NCBI RefSeq assembly: GCF_019061145.1
Contig: NZ_JAHQZS010000002.1
Coordinates: 434,001-498,000, forward strand
Origin: Anianabacter salinae
Lineage (GTDB): Bacteria > Pseudomonadota > Alphaproteobacteria > Rhodobacterales > Rhodobacteraceae
Direction of reading: 5' to 3'
DNA: 64,000 nucleotides
The notes beneath the pieces were generated by a model, which was not told the DNA's origin, searched no databases, and worked only from the letters and a program-made list of their open reading frames with translations. Both the position numbers and the translations under genes were made by a program. Of the stretch, positions 54,139 through 63,524 are shown one piece after another; position 1 is the first letter of the stretch; the number at the start of each line of letters is the position of its first letter.

Positions 54139-55211
54139 GCGCGCTCGAGTCCGCGATCTGGTCGTCGCTGCCGATGCCCAGCTTCCTGATCGACGCCGAG
54201 GACCGGATCGTCGACGCCAATCCTGCGGCGGAGCAGTTCCTGAACTTGTCCCGCAAGGCGTTGGCGGACTCGCCGTTCTTCGACCGGCTGGCCATCGACG
54301 CGCCGCTGGACGAGGCGTTCCGCCGGGTGCGCGTCGATCAGGGTGCGCTGTTCATCAACTTTGTCGACGTCTCGGGCGGCAACGCGCCTCCGGTCCAGTG
54401 CAACATCCAGATCGCGCCCTTGCAGGGTATTCCGGGCCATGTGCTTGTCACCGTCGAGCCGCGCGAGCTGGCGCAGCGTCTTGGCAGGGCGATGTCAGTG
54501 AAATCGGCGGCGAAATCGGCCATCGGCATGGCCGAGATGCTGGCGCACGAGATCAAGAACCCGCTCGCCGGGATCACCGGCGCAGCGCAGCTTCTGTCGA
54601 TGAACCTGTCGAACGGCGACCGCGAGATGACCGACCTGATCGTCGCCGAAAGCCGCCGGATCGTGGTGCTGCTCGACCAGGTCGAACAGTTCGGCAACCT
54701 GCGCCCACCGGAGCGCAAGGTTCTGAACATCCACGACCTTCTGGACCGCGCGCGAAAGTCGGCGATGGTCGGGTTTGCCGCGAACATGCGCATCATCGAG
54801 GATTACGACCCCTCGCTGCCGTCGACCCATGTGGACGGTGACCAGATCATCCAGGTGTTCCTGAACCTGCTCAAGAACGCGGCCGAAGCGTCGGGCTCCA
54901 AGGGCGGGACGATCCGCCTGCACACCTTCTACGATATGTCGCTGCGCCTGCGTTCGGCCGATGGCACGCCGCTGCGCCTGCCGCTGCAGGTCGAGATCAT
55001 CGACGACGGCCCTGGCCTTCCGCCCGCGATCGCCGCCGACGTGTTCGAGCCCTTCGTTTCGGGGCGCGAGAACGGCACCGGCCTTGGCCTTGCGCTGGTG
55101 TCCAAGATCATCTCGGACCACGACGGCTGGATCAGCGTCGATTCCGTGCCGGGGCGCACCGCCTTTCGCCTCTCGCTTCCGCAAGCCCCCAAAGAGGATC
55201 ACGGCGCATGA
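54135..55211 (+). CDS. ntrB: Nitrogen regulation sensor kinase NtrB
   Basis: A 358-residue soluble histidine kinase: an N-terminal PAS domain (about 1-115), HisKA with H138 in [20 protein letters not shown], and an HATPase with [27 protein letters not shown] and [12 protein letters not shown]. It phosphorylates or dephosphorylates NtrC according to the PII/nitrogen status. Translation is coupled to dusB (ATGA) and ntrC follows 37 bases later. Confidence 0.95.
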   Translation: MSALESAIWSSLPMPSFLIDAEDRIVDANPAAEQFLNLSRKALADSPFFDRLAIDAPLDEAFRRVRVDQGALFINFVDVSGGNAPPVQCNIQIAPLQGIPGHVLVTVEPRELAQRLGRAMSVKSAAKSAIGMAEMLAHEIKNPLAGITGAAQLLSMNLSNGDREMTDLIVAESRRIVVLLDQVEQFGNLRPPERKVLNIHDLLDRARKSAMVGFAANMRIIEDYDPSLPSTHVDGDQIIQVFLNLLKNAAEASGSKGGTIRLHTFYDMSLRLRSADGTPLRLPLQVEIIDDGPGLPPAIAADVFEPFVSGRENGTGLGLALVSKIISDHDGWISVDSVPGRTAFRLSLPQAPKEDHGA

Positions 55212-55248
55212 CGCGGTCCCTTGAACTCAGAATTATGGAGAGCCCACC

Positions 55249-56619
55249 ATGGACGGCACCGTTCTAGTCGCCGATGACGACCGCACGATCCGCACGGTCC
55301 TGACACAGGCTCTGACGCGGGCGGGATGCAAGGTGCACGCGACATCCTCGATGGTGACGCTGATGCGCTGGGTCGAAGAGGGCAAGGGCGACCTTGTGAT
55401 CTCGGACGTTATCATGCCCGACGGCAACGGGCTGGAGGCCTTGCCGAAGATCGCCGAACAACGCCCGGGCCTGCCGGTGATTGTCATCTCGGCGCAGAAC
55501 ACGATCATGACGGCGATCCAGGCGGCCGAAAAGGAAGCCTACGACTACCTGCCCAAGCCGTTCGATCTGCCCGACCTGATGAAACGCGCCGCCCGCGCGC
55601 TTGAGGTCAAGCGCCGGGCGCCGGTGGCGCGCACAAAACCCGAAGGCACCGGCGAGCAGGATGACTTGCCGCTGGTCGGGCGCACGACCGCGATGCAGGC
55701 GCTTTACCGGCTGGTGGCGCGGGTGATGAACACCGATCTGCCCGCGCTGATCACCGGCGAATCGGGCACCGGCAAATCCCTGATCGCCCGCGCCATCCAT
55801 GATTTCAGTGACCGCCGGTCGCTGCCGTTCGTCGTGGGAACCGGCGCAGACCTTGCGACGATGGACGGGCCATCCACGCTGATAAGCCGGTCGCGCAACG
55901 GCTCGCTTCTGTTCGACGAGATCGGCGATCTGGATCTCGAGGCGCAGGCGCGGATCGTGCGGATGCTCGACAGCTTTACCGACAACGCGCCGCGCGTGAT
56001 GGCCACGTCGCAGTCGGACCTGACGCACCGGATGGAACAGGGGCTGTTCCGGCAGGACCTGTATTACCGCCTGTCCGGCGTGACCGTGCATGTCCCGTCC
56101 TTGCGCGAACGGGTCGACGACATTCCGCTTCTGGCGCAGCATTTCCTTGCCCGCGCCGAACGCGACGGGCTGTTCCTGCGCCGCTTCGGCGAGGACGCGA
56201 TGGACCTTGTGCGCGCCTACAGCTGGCCCGGCAACGTGCGGCAACTGGAAAACACCGTTCGGCGGCTGGTCGTCACCTCGCCCGAGGAAATCATCACCCG
56301 GTCCGAGGTCGATTCGGTTCTGGGCAACCAGCCCGCGATGGAGCCGTTGCAGGGCGGGGGCGAGGGCGAGAAGCTGTCGGCGTCGGTGGCCAAGCACCTG
56401 CGGCGCTATTTCGACCTTCATGGCGGCGTGTTGCCGCCGCCTGGCCTGTATCAGCGCATCCTCAAGGAAGTGGAAATGCCGCTGATCGAGATCGCGCTGG
56501 ACGCCACGGGCGGAAATCAGGCGAAATGCGCCGATTTGCTGGGCATTAACCGCAATACGCTTCGCAAAAAGATCACAGACCTCGATATTCAGGTGACACG
56601 CCGCCGCAAGTTGATGTAA
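55249..56619 (+). CDS. ntrC: Nitrogen response regulator NtrC lacking the GAFTGA loop
   Basis: 456 residues: a receiver with D53 ([12 protein letters not shown]), an AAA+ domain with Walker A GESGTGKS (near 182) and Walker [25 protein letters not shown], and a Fis-type HTH at the end ([20 protein letters not shown]). Where sigma-54 activators carry the ESELFGHEKGAFTGA segment, this protein goes from [21 protein letters not shown] straight to the Walker B, so the sigma-54 contact loop is missing. That matches Rhodobacter capsulatus NtrC, known to activate sigma-70 RNA polymerase. Confidence 0.95.
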   Translation: MDGTVLVADDDRTIRTVLTQALTRAGCKVHATSSMVTLMRWVEEGKGDLVISDVIMPDGNGLEALPKIAEQRPGLPVIVISAQNTIMTAIQAAEKEAYDYLPKPFDLPDLMKRAARALEVKRRAPVARTKPEGTGEQDDLPLVGRTTAMQALYRLVARVMNTDLPALITGESGTGKSLIARAIHDFSDRRSLPFVVGTGADLATMDGPSTLISRSRNGSLLFDEIGDLDLEAQARIVRMLDSFTDNAPRVMATSQSDLTHRMEQGLFRQDLYYRLSGVTVHVPSLRERVDDIPLLAQHFLARAERDGLFLRRFGEDAMDLVRAYSWPGNVRQLENTVRRLVVTSPEEIITRSEVDSVLGNQPAMEPLQGGGEGEKLSASVAKHLRRYFDLHGGVLPPPGLYQRILKEVEMPLIEIALDATGGNQAKCADLLGINRNTLRKKITDLDIQVTRRRKLM

Positions 56620-56662
56620 AAGCGCAACATAAGAGTGGCAAATCGGCACTAAGCGCCGGAGC

Positions 56663-56695
56663 CACCGATGGCGGTAACGCCGCGAGTGAGCGGTG
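56663..56695 (+). promoter_or_regulatory. Possible structured leader ahead of ntrY
   Basis: CACCG (56663-56667) can pair with CGGTG (56691-56695), enclosing GGCG-GTAA-CGCC, a 4-base stem with a GNRA tetraloop. It lies in the 99-base gap between ntrC and ntrY. No T-run follows. It could be a leader or processing site; its biological meaning is uncertain. Confidence 0.3.
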
Positions 56696-56718
56696 CTTGG
56701 TAAAAGGTTGTCCCCACC

Positions 56719-58983
56719 ATGCGCGCAGCGATGCGAGGCATGAGCCTTGAACAATTCATGCGGTTGCGGCGAACCCGCCGGGTGCAGACTGCGGCGACGC
56801 TTGGCCTGATCATTCTGGGCCCGGTGCTTGCCGTTTCGACGTATCTGGTGTTCGGCCCGCTCGACCAGGGCGCGTCGTCGATGGGCCTGCGGCTCGTGCT
56901 GCTGGCCGACCTTGTCTACGTGATCGTGGTCGCCGCGCTTGTGCTTCAGCGCATCGCCGAGATGATCTCGGCCCGCCGCGCGCATTCCGCCGGATCGCGT
57001 CTGCACCTGCGGCTAACCGGCGCCTTCACCGGGATCGCGGTGATGCCGACGATCCTGGTGGCGATCTTTGCCGTCTTGACCGTGAACGTCGGCCTTGAAG
57101 GGTGGTTTTCCGACCGTGTGCGCGAGGTGGTGCGCACGTCGCTCGCCGCCGCGCAGGCGTATGAGCAGGAACACCGCACCGACCTGTCCACCGATGCCGA
57201 CGCCCTGGCGGGGTTCCTGGAGGATCAGCGCCGAGCGAATTTCATCCTGTCCGATGGCCAGCTTCGGCAGGAGCTTACGCAAGGGCAGCAACTTATCCAG
57301 CGCGGGCTGAGTGAGGCTTACGTGATCGACGGCACCGGCGAGATCCGGGCGCGGGGCGAGCGGTCGTATCTGTTCGGGTTCGAGCAGCCCGACCCGGAGG
57401 CGATAGCTCAGGCGCGCGCGGGCGAAACGGTCATCATCGAGGATTGGGACAACAACGAGTTCCGCGCTCTGACGCCATTGGACGGGTTCCTTGACCGGTT
57501 CCTCTATGTCAGCCGGTCGGTCGATGGCGATCTTCTGGCGCTGCTGGACGACACGCAGAAAACCGTCGGCCTCTATACCCAGCTTGAAAGCGAGCGGGGG
57601 CGCATCCTGTTCGAGTTCGGGCTTCTGTATATCGGCTTTGCGGTGATCCTGATCCTTGCGGCGATCTGGCTGGGGCTGTGGTTCGCCGAGCGACTTTCGC
57701 GCCCCGTGGGCCGCCTTGCGGGCGCAGTGCAACGGGTCGGCGCGGGCGATCTTGAAGTGCAGCTCAAGGAAGAGCAGGGCGATGACGAGATCGCCATGCT
57801 GGGCCGCATCTTCAACCAGATGACACGGCAGCTGAAGGCGCAGCGCGACGCGCTTCTGGACACCAACGCGCAGGTGGAACGGCGGCGGCGGCTGTTCGAT
57901 TCGGTGCTGTCGTCGGTCACCTCCGGGGTCATCGGCCTTGACGCACAGGGGCAACTGACCTTCGTGAACCGCTCTGCCGAGAAACTGCTGGGCCTGCCGC
58001 CGACTGCGGGGGCGACGCAGACGCTGTCGCTGTCGGTGCCCGAATTCGTGCCGCTGTTCGACCGCCTGCGCGCCAGCCGGGCCGAGGTCGCGCAAGAGGA
58101 AATCCGCCTTGGCCGTTCGGGCAAGCTGGAGAACCTTCTGGTGCGCATCGCCACGCGCCGCAACGAGGATGGCCACCCCGAAGGCTATGTGATCGCCTTT
58201 GACGACGTGACTGATCTGGTGACCGCACAGCGTATGGCGGCGTGGGGCGATGTCGCCCGCCGCATCGCGCACGAGATCAAGAACCCGCTGACCCCGATCC
58301 AGTTGTCTGCCGAACGGCTCAAGCGCAAGTTCGCGCCCAAGGTCGGCGACGAGGCGGACACGCTGATCCAGTATACCGACGTGATTATCCGCCAGACCGG
58401 CGACCTGCGGCGGATCGTCGACGAATTCTCGAAATTCGCCCGGATGCCGGAACCCGACCGGCGCGTGAACGACCTGACCAAGCTGCTCGAGGATGCGGTC
58501 GTTCTTCAGGAAGAGGCGATGCCGGGTGTGGCCGTGTCGCTGGTGCGCACGGTGCCCGATGTCACCGCCGAGATCGACGCGACGATGATGAACCAGGCCC
58601 TGACGAACCTCATAAAGAACGCGGGCGAGGCGATCGAGTCGCTGCACGAGGCAGGTGCCGCCCCCGAAGATCACGAGGGTGAGGTTCGAGTGGCGATGGA
58701 ACAGGCCGACACCGGCGTTATCATCACCATTTCGGACAACGGCATCGGCCTGCCCGAAGACCGCGCGCGGCTGTTCGAGCCCTACGTGACGACGCGCGAA
58801 AAGGGCACCGGCCTTGGCCTGCCCATCGTCAAGAAGATCATCGAGGAACATGGCGGCACGCTGATCCTGACTGATGCGGACCCCTTTACCCCCGGCGCGC
58901 GTCGCGGCGCACGGGCGGAAATCAGGCTGCCTGCCGCGATTGCGGCGGGACGGCAAGACGCGACAGACAAGTTGGCGGTATGA
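56719..58983 (+). CDS. ntrY: Sensor histidine kinase NtrY
   Basis: A 754-residue membrane kinase. Hydrophobic segments lie near 22-45, 55-75, 95-125 and 290-320, with a periplasmic sensing region between about 125 and 290. A HAMP domain (RLAGAVQRVGAGDLEVQL), a PAS domain (about 395-500), HisKA with H518 in [20 protein letters not shown] and an HATPase with NLIKNAGEA and GTGLGLPIVKKI follow. It is the partner of NtrX, linked to nitrogen and redox/oxygen control. The start at ATG 56719 has AAGG ten bases ahead; ATG 56731 and 56740 are alternatives. Confidence 0.95.
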   Translation: MRAAMRGMSLEQFMRLRRTRRVQTAATLGLIILGPVLAVSTYLVFGPLDQGASSMGLRLVLLADLVYVIVVAALVLQRIAEMISARRAHSAGSRLHLRLTGAFTGIAVMPTILVAIFAVLTVNVGLEGWFSDRVREVVRTSLAAAQAYEQEHRTDLSTDADALAGFLEDQRRANFILSDGQLRQELTQGQQLIQRGLSEAYVIDGTGEIRARGERSYLFGFEQPDPEAIAQARAGETVIIEDWDNNEFRALTPLDGFLDRFLYVSRSVDGDLLALLDDTQKTVGLYTQLESERGRILFEFGLLYIGFAVILILAAIWLGLWFAERLSRPVGRLAGAVQRVGAGDLEVQLKEEQGDDEIAMLGRIFNQMTRQLKAQRDALLDTNAQVERRRRLFDSVLSSVTSGVIGLDAQGQLTFVNRSAEKLLGLPPTAGATQTLSLSVPEFVPLFDRLRASRAEVAQEEIRLGRSGKLENLLVRIATRRNEDGHPEGYVIAFDDVTDLVTAQRMAAWGDVARRIAHEIKNPLTPIQLSAERLKRKFAPKVGDEADTLIQYTDVIIRQTGDLRRIVDEFSKFARMPEPDRRVNDLTKLLEDAVVLQEEAMPGVAVSLVRTVPDVTAEIDATMMNQALTNLIKNAGEAIESLHEAGAAPEDHEGEVRVAMEQADTGVIITISDNGIGLPEDRARLFEPYVTTREKGTGLGLPIVKKIIEEHGGTLILTDADPFTPGARRGARAEIRLPAAIAAGRQDATDKLAV

Positions 58984-58999
58984 GACGAGGAGCGATGTG

Positions 59000-60424
59000 A
59001 TGGGCGATATTCTGATCGTGGACGACGAGCGGGACATCCGCGAGTTGATCGGCGACATTCTCGAGGACGAGGGTTATGCCACGCGCCTTGCGGCCAACGC
59101 CGAAGAGTGCATGGACGCCATCGGCGTCGAGGCGCCCGCACTGATGATCCTCGATATCTGGCTCAAGGACAGCCACATGGACGGCATCGACATCCTCAAG
59201 GCCGTCAAGCGCGAACACCCCGGCATCCCCATCGTCATCATCTCGGGGCATGGCAACATCGAGATCGCCGTCGCCGCGATCAAACAGGGGGCCTATGACT
59301 TCATCGAAAAGCCGTTCAACATCGACCAGCTTCTGGTGGTGATCCGCCGCGCCATGGAAACCTCGCGCCTGCGCCGCGAGAACCTGGAACTGCGCCGCAA
59401 GGACGTGGCCTCGGCCGAGATGATCGGCGCTTCCGCAGCGTTCAAGTCGCTGAAGGGCCAGCTCGACAAGGTGACGAAATCCAATGGCCGGGTGATGCTG
59501 ACCGGCCCTGCAGGCTGCGGCAAGGAAGTCGCCGCGCGCTATATCCACGCCAATTCGGGCCGCGCGGAGCGTCCGTTCATCGTGGTCAATTCCGCCACCG
59601 TGGAACCCGACCGCATGGAAGAGGTGCTGTTCGGCCGCGAAGGCACCGAACGGGGTATCGAGCCGGGGCTTCTGGAACAGGCGGACGGCGGCGTCCTTTA
59701 CCTCGACGAGGTCGCGGACATGCCGCTGGGCACCCAGTCCAAGCTTTTGCGCGTGCTGGTTGAACAGCAATTCCAGCGCGTTGGCGGCAGCGACAAGGTG
59801 CGCGTGGACCTGCGCGTTGTTTCCTCGACCAACAAGAACCTCGAGGCCGAGATCGCCGAGGGCCGGTTCCGGCAGGAGCTTTTCCACCGTCTGAACGTCG
59901 TGCCGATCAGCGTCCCTTCGCTTGAGGAACGACGCGAGGATATCCCGGTGCTGGCGGAACATTTCATCAGCAACTTCAACAAGACCCAAGGGTTGCCCCT
60001 GCGCGATGTCGGCGACGAGGCGATTGCCCTGTTGCAGACGATGGTCTGGCCGGGGAACGTCCGTCAGCTCAAGAACGTGATCGAGCGGGTGCTGATCCTT
60101 GGCGACGGCACCGGACCCATCGGCGCGGATGAGCTGCCCGAGACCGGCAATCAGGGCAACGCCGAAGAAGGCCGCGTGATCCTGTCGGGCAGTCTTGCCA
60201 CGCTGCCCCTGCGCGAGGCGCGCGAGTTGTTTGAACGCGAATATCTGCTGACCCAGATCAACCGGTTTGGCGGCAACATCAGCCGAACGGCGTCTTTCGT
60301 CGGCATGGAACGCTCGGCGCTGCACCGAAAGCTGAAATCGCTGGGCGTCGTCACCTCGAACCGCACCGGCGGCCGCGTCGCCTATGTCGAGGATGACGAG
60401 GAAGACGAACGCCAGAGCGCATGA
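59000..60424 (+). CDS. ntrX: Response regulator NtrX
   Basis: 474 residues: a receiver with D52 (LMILDIWLKDSHMDG), an AAA+ domain with Walker A GPAGCGKE and Walker [28 protein letters not shown], and a C-terminal Fis HTH (GGNISRTASFVGMERSALHRKL). The segment that would hold GAFTGA reads VLFGREGTERGIEPGLLEQ, so this protein also lacks the sigma-54 contact loop, as is usual for alphaproteobacterial NtrX. GAGGAG places the start at ATG 59000, 16 bases after ntrY. Confidence 0.95.
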   Translation: MGDILIVDDERDIRELIGDILEDEGYATRLAANAEECMDAIGVEAPALMILDIWLKDSHMDGIDILKAVKREHPGIPIVIISGHGNIEIAVAAIKQGAYDFIEKPFNIDQLLVVIRRAMETSRLRRENLELRRKDVASAEMIGASAAFKSLKGQLDKVTKSNGRVMLTGPAGCGKEVAARYIHANSGRAERPFIVVNSATVEPDRMEEVLFGREGTERGIEPGLLEQADGGVLYLDEVADMPLGTQSKLLRVLVEQQFQRVGGSDKVRVDLRVVSSTNKNLEAEIAEGRFRQELFHRLNVVPISVPSLEERREDIPVLAEHFISNFNKTQGLPLRDVGDEAIALLQTMVWPGNVRQLKNVIERVLILGDGTGPIGADELPETGNQGNAEEGRVILSGSLATLPLREARELFEREYLLTQINRFGGNISRTASFVGMERSALHRKLKSLGVVTSNRTGGRVAYVEDDEEDERQSA

Positions 60425-60580
60425 TCCCGTCGGCCTGTCTTGAAGGTCCGCCCCTAAAATCACTTTGCCTTCAACCCGGTCCGTGCCAGACATGAGCAGG
60501 GGTTGACGCAGCGTAATCATTTTCTCCCGTGCATTGTGCCGCCCGCGTGGGCTCTGCCCACATCAAACGGAGCACCGGTC

Positions 60581-62050
60581 ATGGACGGGGAAGACACGCT
60601 GAAGACAGCCAAGGAAGGGTTCGACGTCGCCAAGGAGGTGACCGGCAAGCTTGACGACTGGGCCGAAGAAGCCGACAAGCTGGCCAAGGCGGGCGAGGAT
60701 CTGAACAAGGTTCAAACCCTGCTGCAGGGCGTCACCGCCTTCGGCAAACTGTCCGCCGGACTTGGCGTTGCGTCGGCGGGCCTTGGGATCATCCTTGGCT
60801 TTGTCGGTGGTCCCAGCCCGGAAGAGCAGATCATGAACATGATCAGCAAGCTGTCGGGCAAGATCGACACGCTGTCACATCACATTGACGACGCTTTCGA
60901 CCGGTTGACGGCCCATGGCGACAAGGTGAATGCGGGCGATCTGGCGCTTGGCCCGACGGACCTGTTGCGCGACTTGCGCCAGCATATCGCCGACCTGACA
61001 CACCCCGTCAACGCGGGCGACCGCGACGCGCTGGAACAGGTGTTTCTGGCCGACAAGTACCGGCCCGGCAACATCGAGGACCAGGTGATGCACCTTGTCC
61101 GGCGCCTGACCAGCGACGACCCGGCGGAGAACATCCTCAAGGCGCTGAACGCGGCCACCCGGGGCGATGCGCCGCAGGTGCTGGGTTGCGGGCTGGGGAT
61201 CGTGTCGCTCGCCGTCTTCGCGCCGCTGGCCTATGCGGCGGTAAACGCCGCACGGCACAAGAACGACCCAAGCGAAGACCTGATGTCGGCCACCGGGATA
61301 GCGGCACTGTTCGATGGCCAGATCGCCGCGCTGCGCGATGCCGTCGCCGCCGAGGTGCAGGATTGCCACGCCAGGGCGGATGCGAACATCGAGGACAAGG
61401 TGCGCAAGGACATCGTGCCAAAGCTGGACGTGTCCGACTATCAAAAGGCCGCCGACGCGATGATGGCGCAGCTGCAGGACCATTGGCCGTGGATGCGCTT
61501 TGCCGTGATCGTCTATGCGCCGGTCGAAGGCTTCGACAACCACGGCGTTGTCGGCGGGGCGCACCGGCTGGACCTGTTCCGCTCGACTTGCCTGGACGGC
61601 GCAAGCGCCAACATCATCGTCGCATGGACGGATGGCGCATCGCCGCCGGGGCGACTGGTGACGGATTACGTCGTGAGGATCGCAACGCACTATCCAAGGT
61701 TCGAGACGGCTCTTCTGTCGGTCGAGGACTTTGAAAAAGCGCGCTATCCCAACCCCACTTTTATCGGCATTTCCCAAATCTCCGGAGAGGGAACCGAAGT
61801 GATGTCGCAAAACGACAGCCGGGCGTTTCTCGATGACTTCGAGGCGCAGGGCTACGGCACGAGCCTGTTGTTCCTGCTGCGCAACAGCTTCATGGGCGTG
61901 CCGCTGCACAAGAGCTGGGGCTCTGCGATCTCGCGCAATGTCACATCCATGGCCATGCGGAACAACTGGGACACTCTCAACGACGAGGAAAAGGCAGGCG
62001 GCGCAGACAGGATTGCGCACCCCTACGCCTATTACCTCGCACGGCTCTGA
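60581..62050 (+). CDS. Orphan 489-residue protein with a glycine-rich hydrophobic segment
   Basis: I do not recognise this protein. Residues 5-48 form a charged, heptad-like helix region. Residues 50-77 (GVTAFGKLSAGLGVASAGLG, then IILGFVGG) are a glycine-rich hydrophobic stretch, followed by another amphipathic helix (EEQIMNMISKLSGKIDTLSH). A second hydrophobic segment lies at about 200-224, another helical region at 240-310, then a more globular beta-containing part (320-489) with RFAVIVYAP, NIIVAWTDG and LLFLLRNSFMG. No signal peptide. The helix-hydrophobic-helix pattern recalls alpha-helical pore-forming proteins, but that is only a resemblance. It stands between ntrX and trkA, which are usually neighbours in this family. 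ATG 60581 follows CGGAG. Confidence 0.8.
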   Translation: MDGEDTLKTAKEGFDVAKEVTGKLDDWAEEADKLAKAGEDLNKVQTLLQGVTAFGKLSAGLGVASAGLGIILGFVGGPSPEEQIMNMISKLSGKIDTLSHHIDDAFDRLTAHGDKVNAGDLALGPTDLLRDLRQHIADLTHPVNAGDRDALEQVFLADKYRPGNIEDQVMHLVRRLTSDDPAENILKALNAATRGDAPQVLGCGLGIVSLAVFAPLAYAAVNAARHKNDPSEDLMSATGIAALFDGQIAALRDAVAAEVQDCHARADANIEDKVRKDIVPKLDVSDYQKAADAMMAQLQDHWPWMRFAVIVYAPVEGFDNHGVVGGAHRLDLFRSTCLDGASANIIVAWTDGASPPGRLVTDYVVRIATHYPRFETALLSVEDFEKARYPNPTFIGISQISGEGTEVMSQNDSRAFLDDFEAQGYGTSLLFLLRNSFMGVPLHKSWGSAISRNVTSMAMRNNWDTLNDEEKAGGADRIAHPYAYYLARL

Positions 62051-62147
62051 CGGCGCGGGGGCGCGCAACCCGCCGCAGCGGCCTGCGTTGACCCCCGCCG
62101 CGCCTTCTGCCATCGGTTAGGTTCGGCAACGGCGGGACAAGAGTGCC

Positions 62148-63524
62148 ATGAAGGTCATCATCTGCGGCGCGGGTCAGGTCGGCTGGCAGATCGCGCGGCA
62201 CCTGTCAGGTGAACGCAACGACGTCACCGTCGTCGACAACAACGCCGATCTCGTGCGCCGCGCCACCGATACGCTGGACGTGCAGGGCATCGCCGGGCAC
62301 GCAAGCTATCCGGATGTGCTGGACCGCGCGGGTGCGCGCGACGCCGACATGATCATCGCCGCGACCCATTCGGACGAGGTGAACATGGTCACCTGCCAGG
62401 TGGCCCATTCGGTGTTTGCCGTGCCGCGCAAGATCGCGCGGCTGCGGGCACAAAGCTATCTCACGGCGATATATTCTGACCTTTACCGGCGCGAGCACAT
62501 GCCGATCGACGTGGTCATCAGCCCAGAGCGCGAGGTGGCCAAGGCCGCGCTGCGCCGTCTGGCCGCGCCGGTGGCCTTTGATACCGAGACCTTTCTCGAA
62601 GGGCAGGGCCAGTTGATGGGCATCGTCCTGGAAGAGGATTGCCCGGTCCTGAACACGCCGCTTCGGCAGTTGACCGACCTGTTCTCAACCCTGCGCGCCA
62701 TCGTGGTGGGCGTGCGGCGTGAGGGCAGGCTGTTCGCGCCCGAAGCCGGCGACCAGCTGTTTCAGGGCGATCAGGTCTATGTCTTTTCGCACAAGGACGA
62801 CACCGGCCGCACTCTCGAGATCTTCGGCAAGGCGAACAAGCGTCAGGACCGCGTGGTGATCCTTGGCGGCGGCAACGTCGGACTTGCAGTGGCCACCGCG
62901 CTTGAATCGCGGACCGAGCGCATCCGCGCCAAGGTGATCGAGAAGAACCGCGCCTGCGCCGAACACGCCGCGGACGCGCTGGAACGGACCATCGTGCTGC
63001 ACGGCGACGGGATGAACGCCGATCTTCTGGCCGAGGCGAACATCGACCGCGCCGACGCGATCCTGTGCGTGACTGACGACGACAAGACCAACCTTCTGGC
63101 CGCTGTCCGGGCGAAATCGGCGGGCTGCCGCATGGCGATCTGCCTGATCAACGATCCCACGCTTGTCGGGCTGATGGGACCGCTCGACATCGACGCCTAC
63201 ATCAACCCGCGCCAGACCACGGTCAGCTCCATCCTGCGCCACATCCGCCACGGGCGGGTGCGCAACATCTATTCCATCGGCGACGCCGAGGCCGAGGTGA
63301 TCGAGGCGCAGGTTCTTTCGACCTCGCCGATTTCCGGCAAGCTGGTGCGCGACACCGATTTTCCCGAAGGCGTGCTGCTGGGCGGCATCCTGAAGGACGG
63401 CAAGTACGTCAAGCCCACGGGCAGCACCCGCATCGAGGAAGGCGACGTGATCGCGCTGTTCGCGATGGCTGCCGACGTGCCCGAGGTCGAGCGCCTGCTG
63501 CAGGTCTCGATCGACTTCTTCTGA
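62148..63524 (+). CDS. trkA: Trk potassium uptake, regulatory NAD-binding subunit TrkA
   Basis: A 458-residue cytoplasmic subunit made of two RCK halves. Each begins with a Rossmann NAD site: MKVIICGAGQVGWQIARHLS, and RVVILGGGNVGLAVATALES near 233. Each is followed by a TrkA-C domain (LRAIVVGVRREGRLFAPEAG near 182; SPISGKLVRDTDFPEGVLLG near 400). It gates the TrkH channel. The ATG is 97 bases after the orphan gene, and its TGA overlaps the trkH ATG. Confidence 0.95.
   Translation: MKVIICGAGQVGWQIARHLSGERNDVTVVDNNADLVRRATDTLDVQGIAGHASYPDVLDRAGARDADMIIAATHSDEVNMVTCQVAHSVFAVPRKIARLRAQSYLTAIYSDLYRREHMPIDVVISPEREVAKAALRRLAAPVAFDTETFLEGQGQLMGIVLEEDCPVLNTPLRQLTDLFSTLRAIVVGVRREGRLFAPEAGDQLFQGDQVYVFSHKDDTGRTLEIFGKANKRQDRVVILGGGNVGLAVATALESRTERIRAKVIEKNRACAEHAADALERTIVLHGDGMNADLLAEANIDRADAILCVTDDDKTNLLAAVRAKSAGCRMAICLINDPTLVGLMGPLDIDAYINPRQTTVSSILRHIRHGRVRNIYSIGDAEAEVIEAQVLSTSPISGKLVRDTDFPEGVLLGGILKDGKYVKPTGSTRIEEGDVIALFAMAADVPEVERLLQVSIDFF

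Noticed and set aside
59000-60424. Apparent loss of the Ser/Thr in the NtrX Walker A (GPAGCGKE)
   Set aside because: GKE at this site is normal for the NtrC-type AAA+ family, so it is not a defect.
60425-62147. Mobile-element origin of the orphan gene between ntrX and trkA
   Set aside because: No transposase, integrase, tRNA, direct or inverted repeats were visible at its borders, and base composition looks like the host; transfer remains possible but is not shown.
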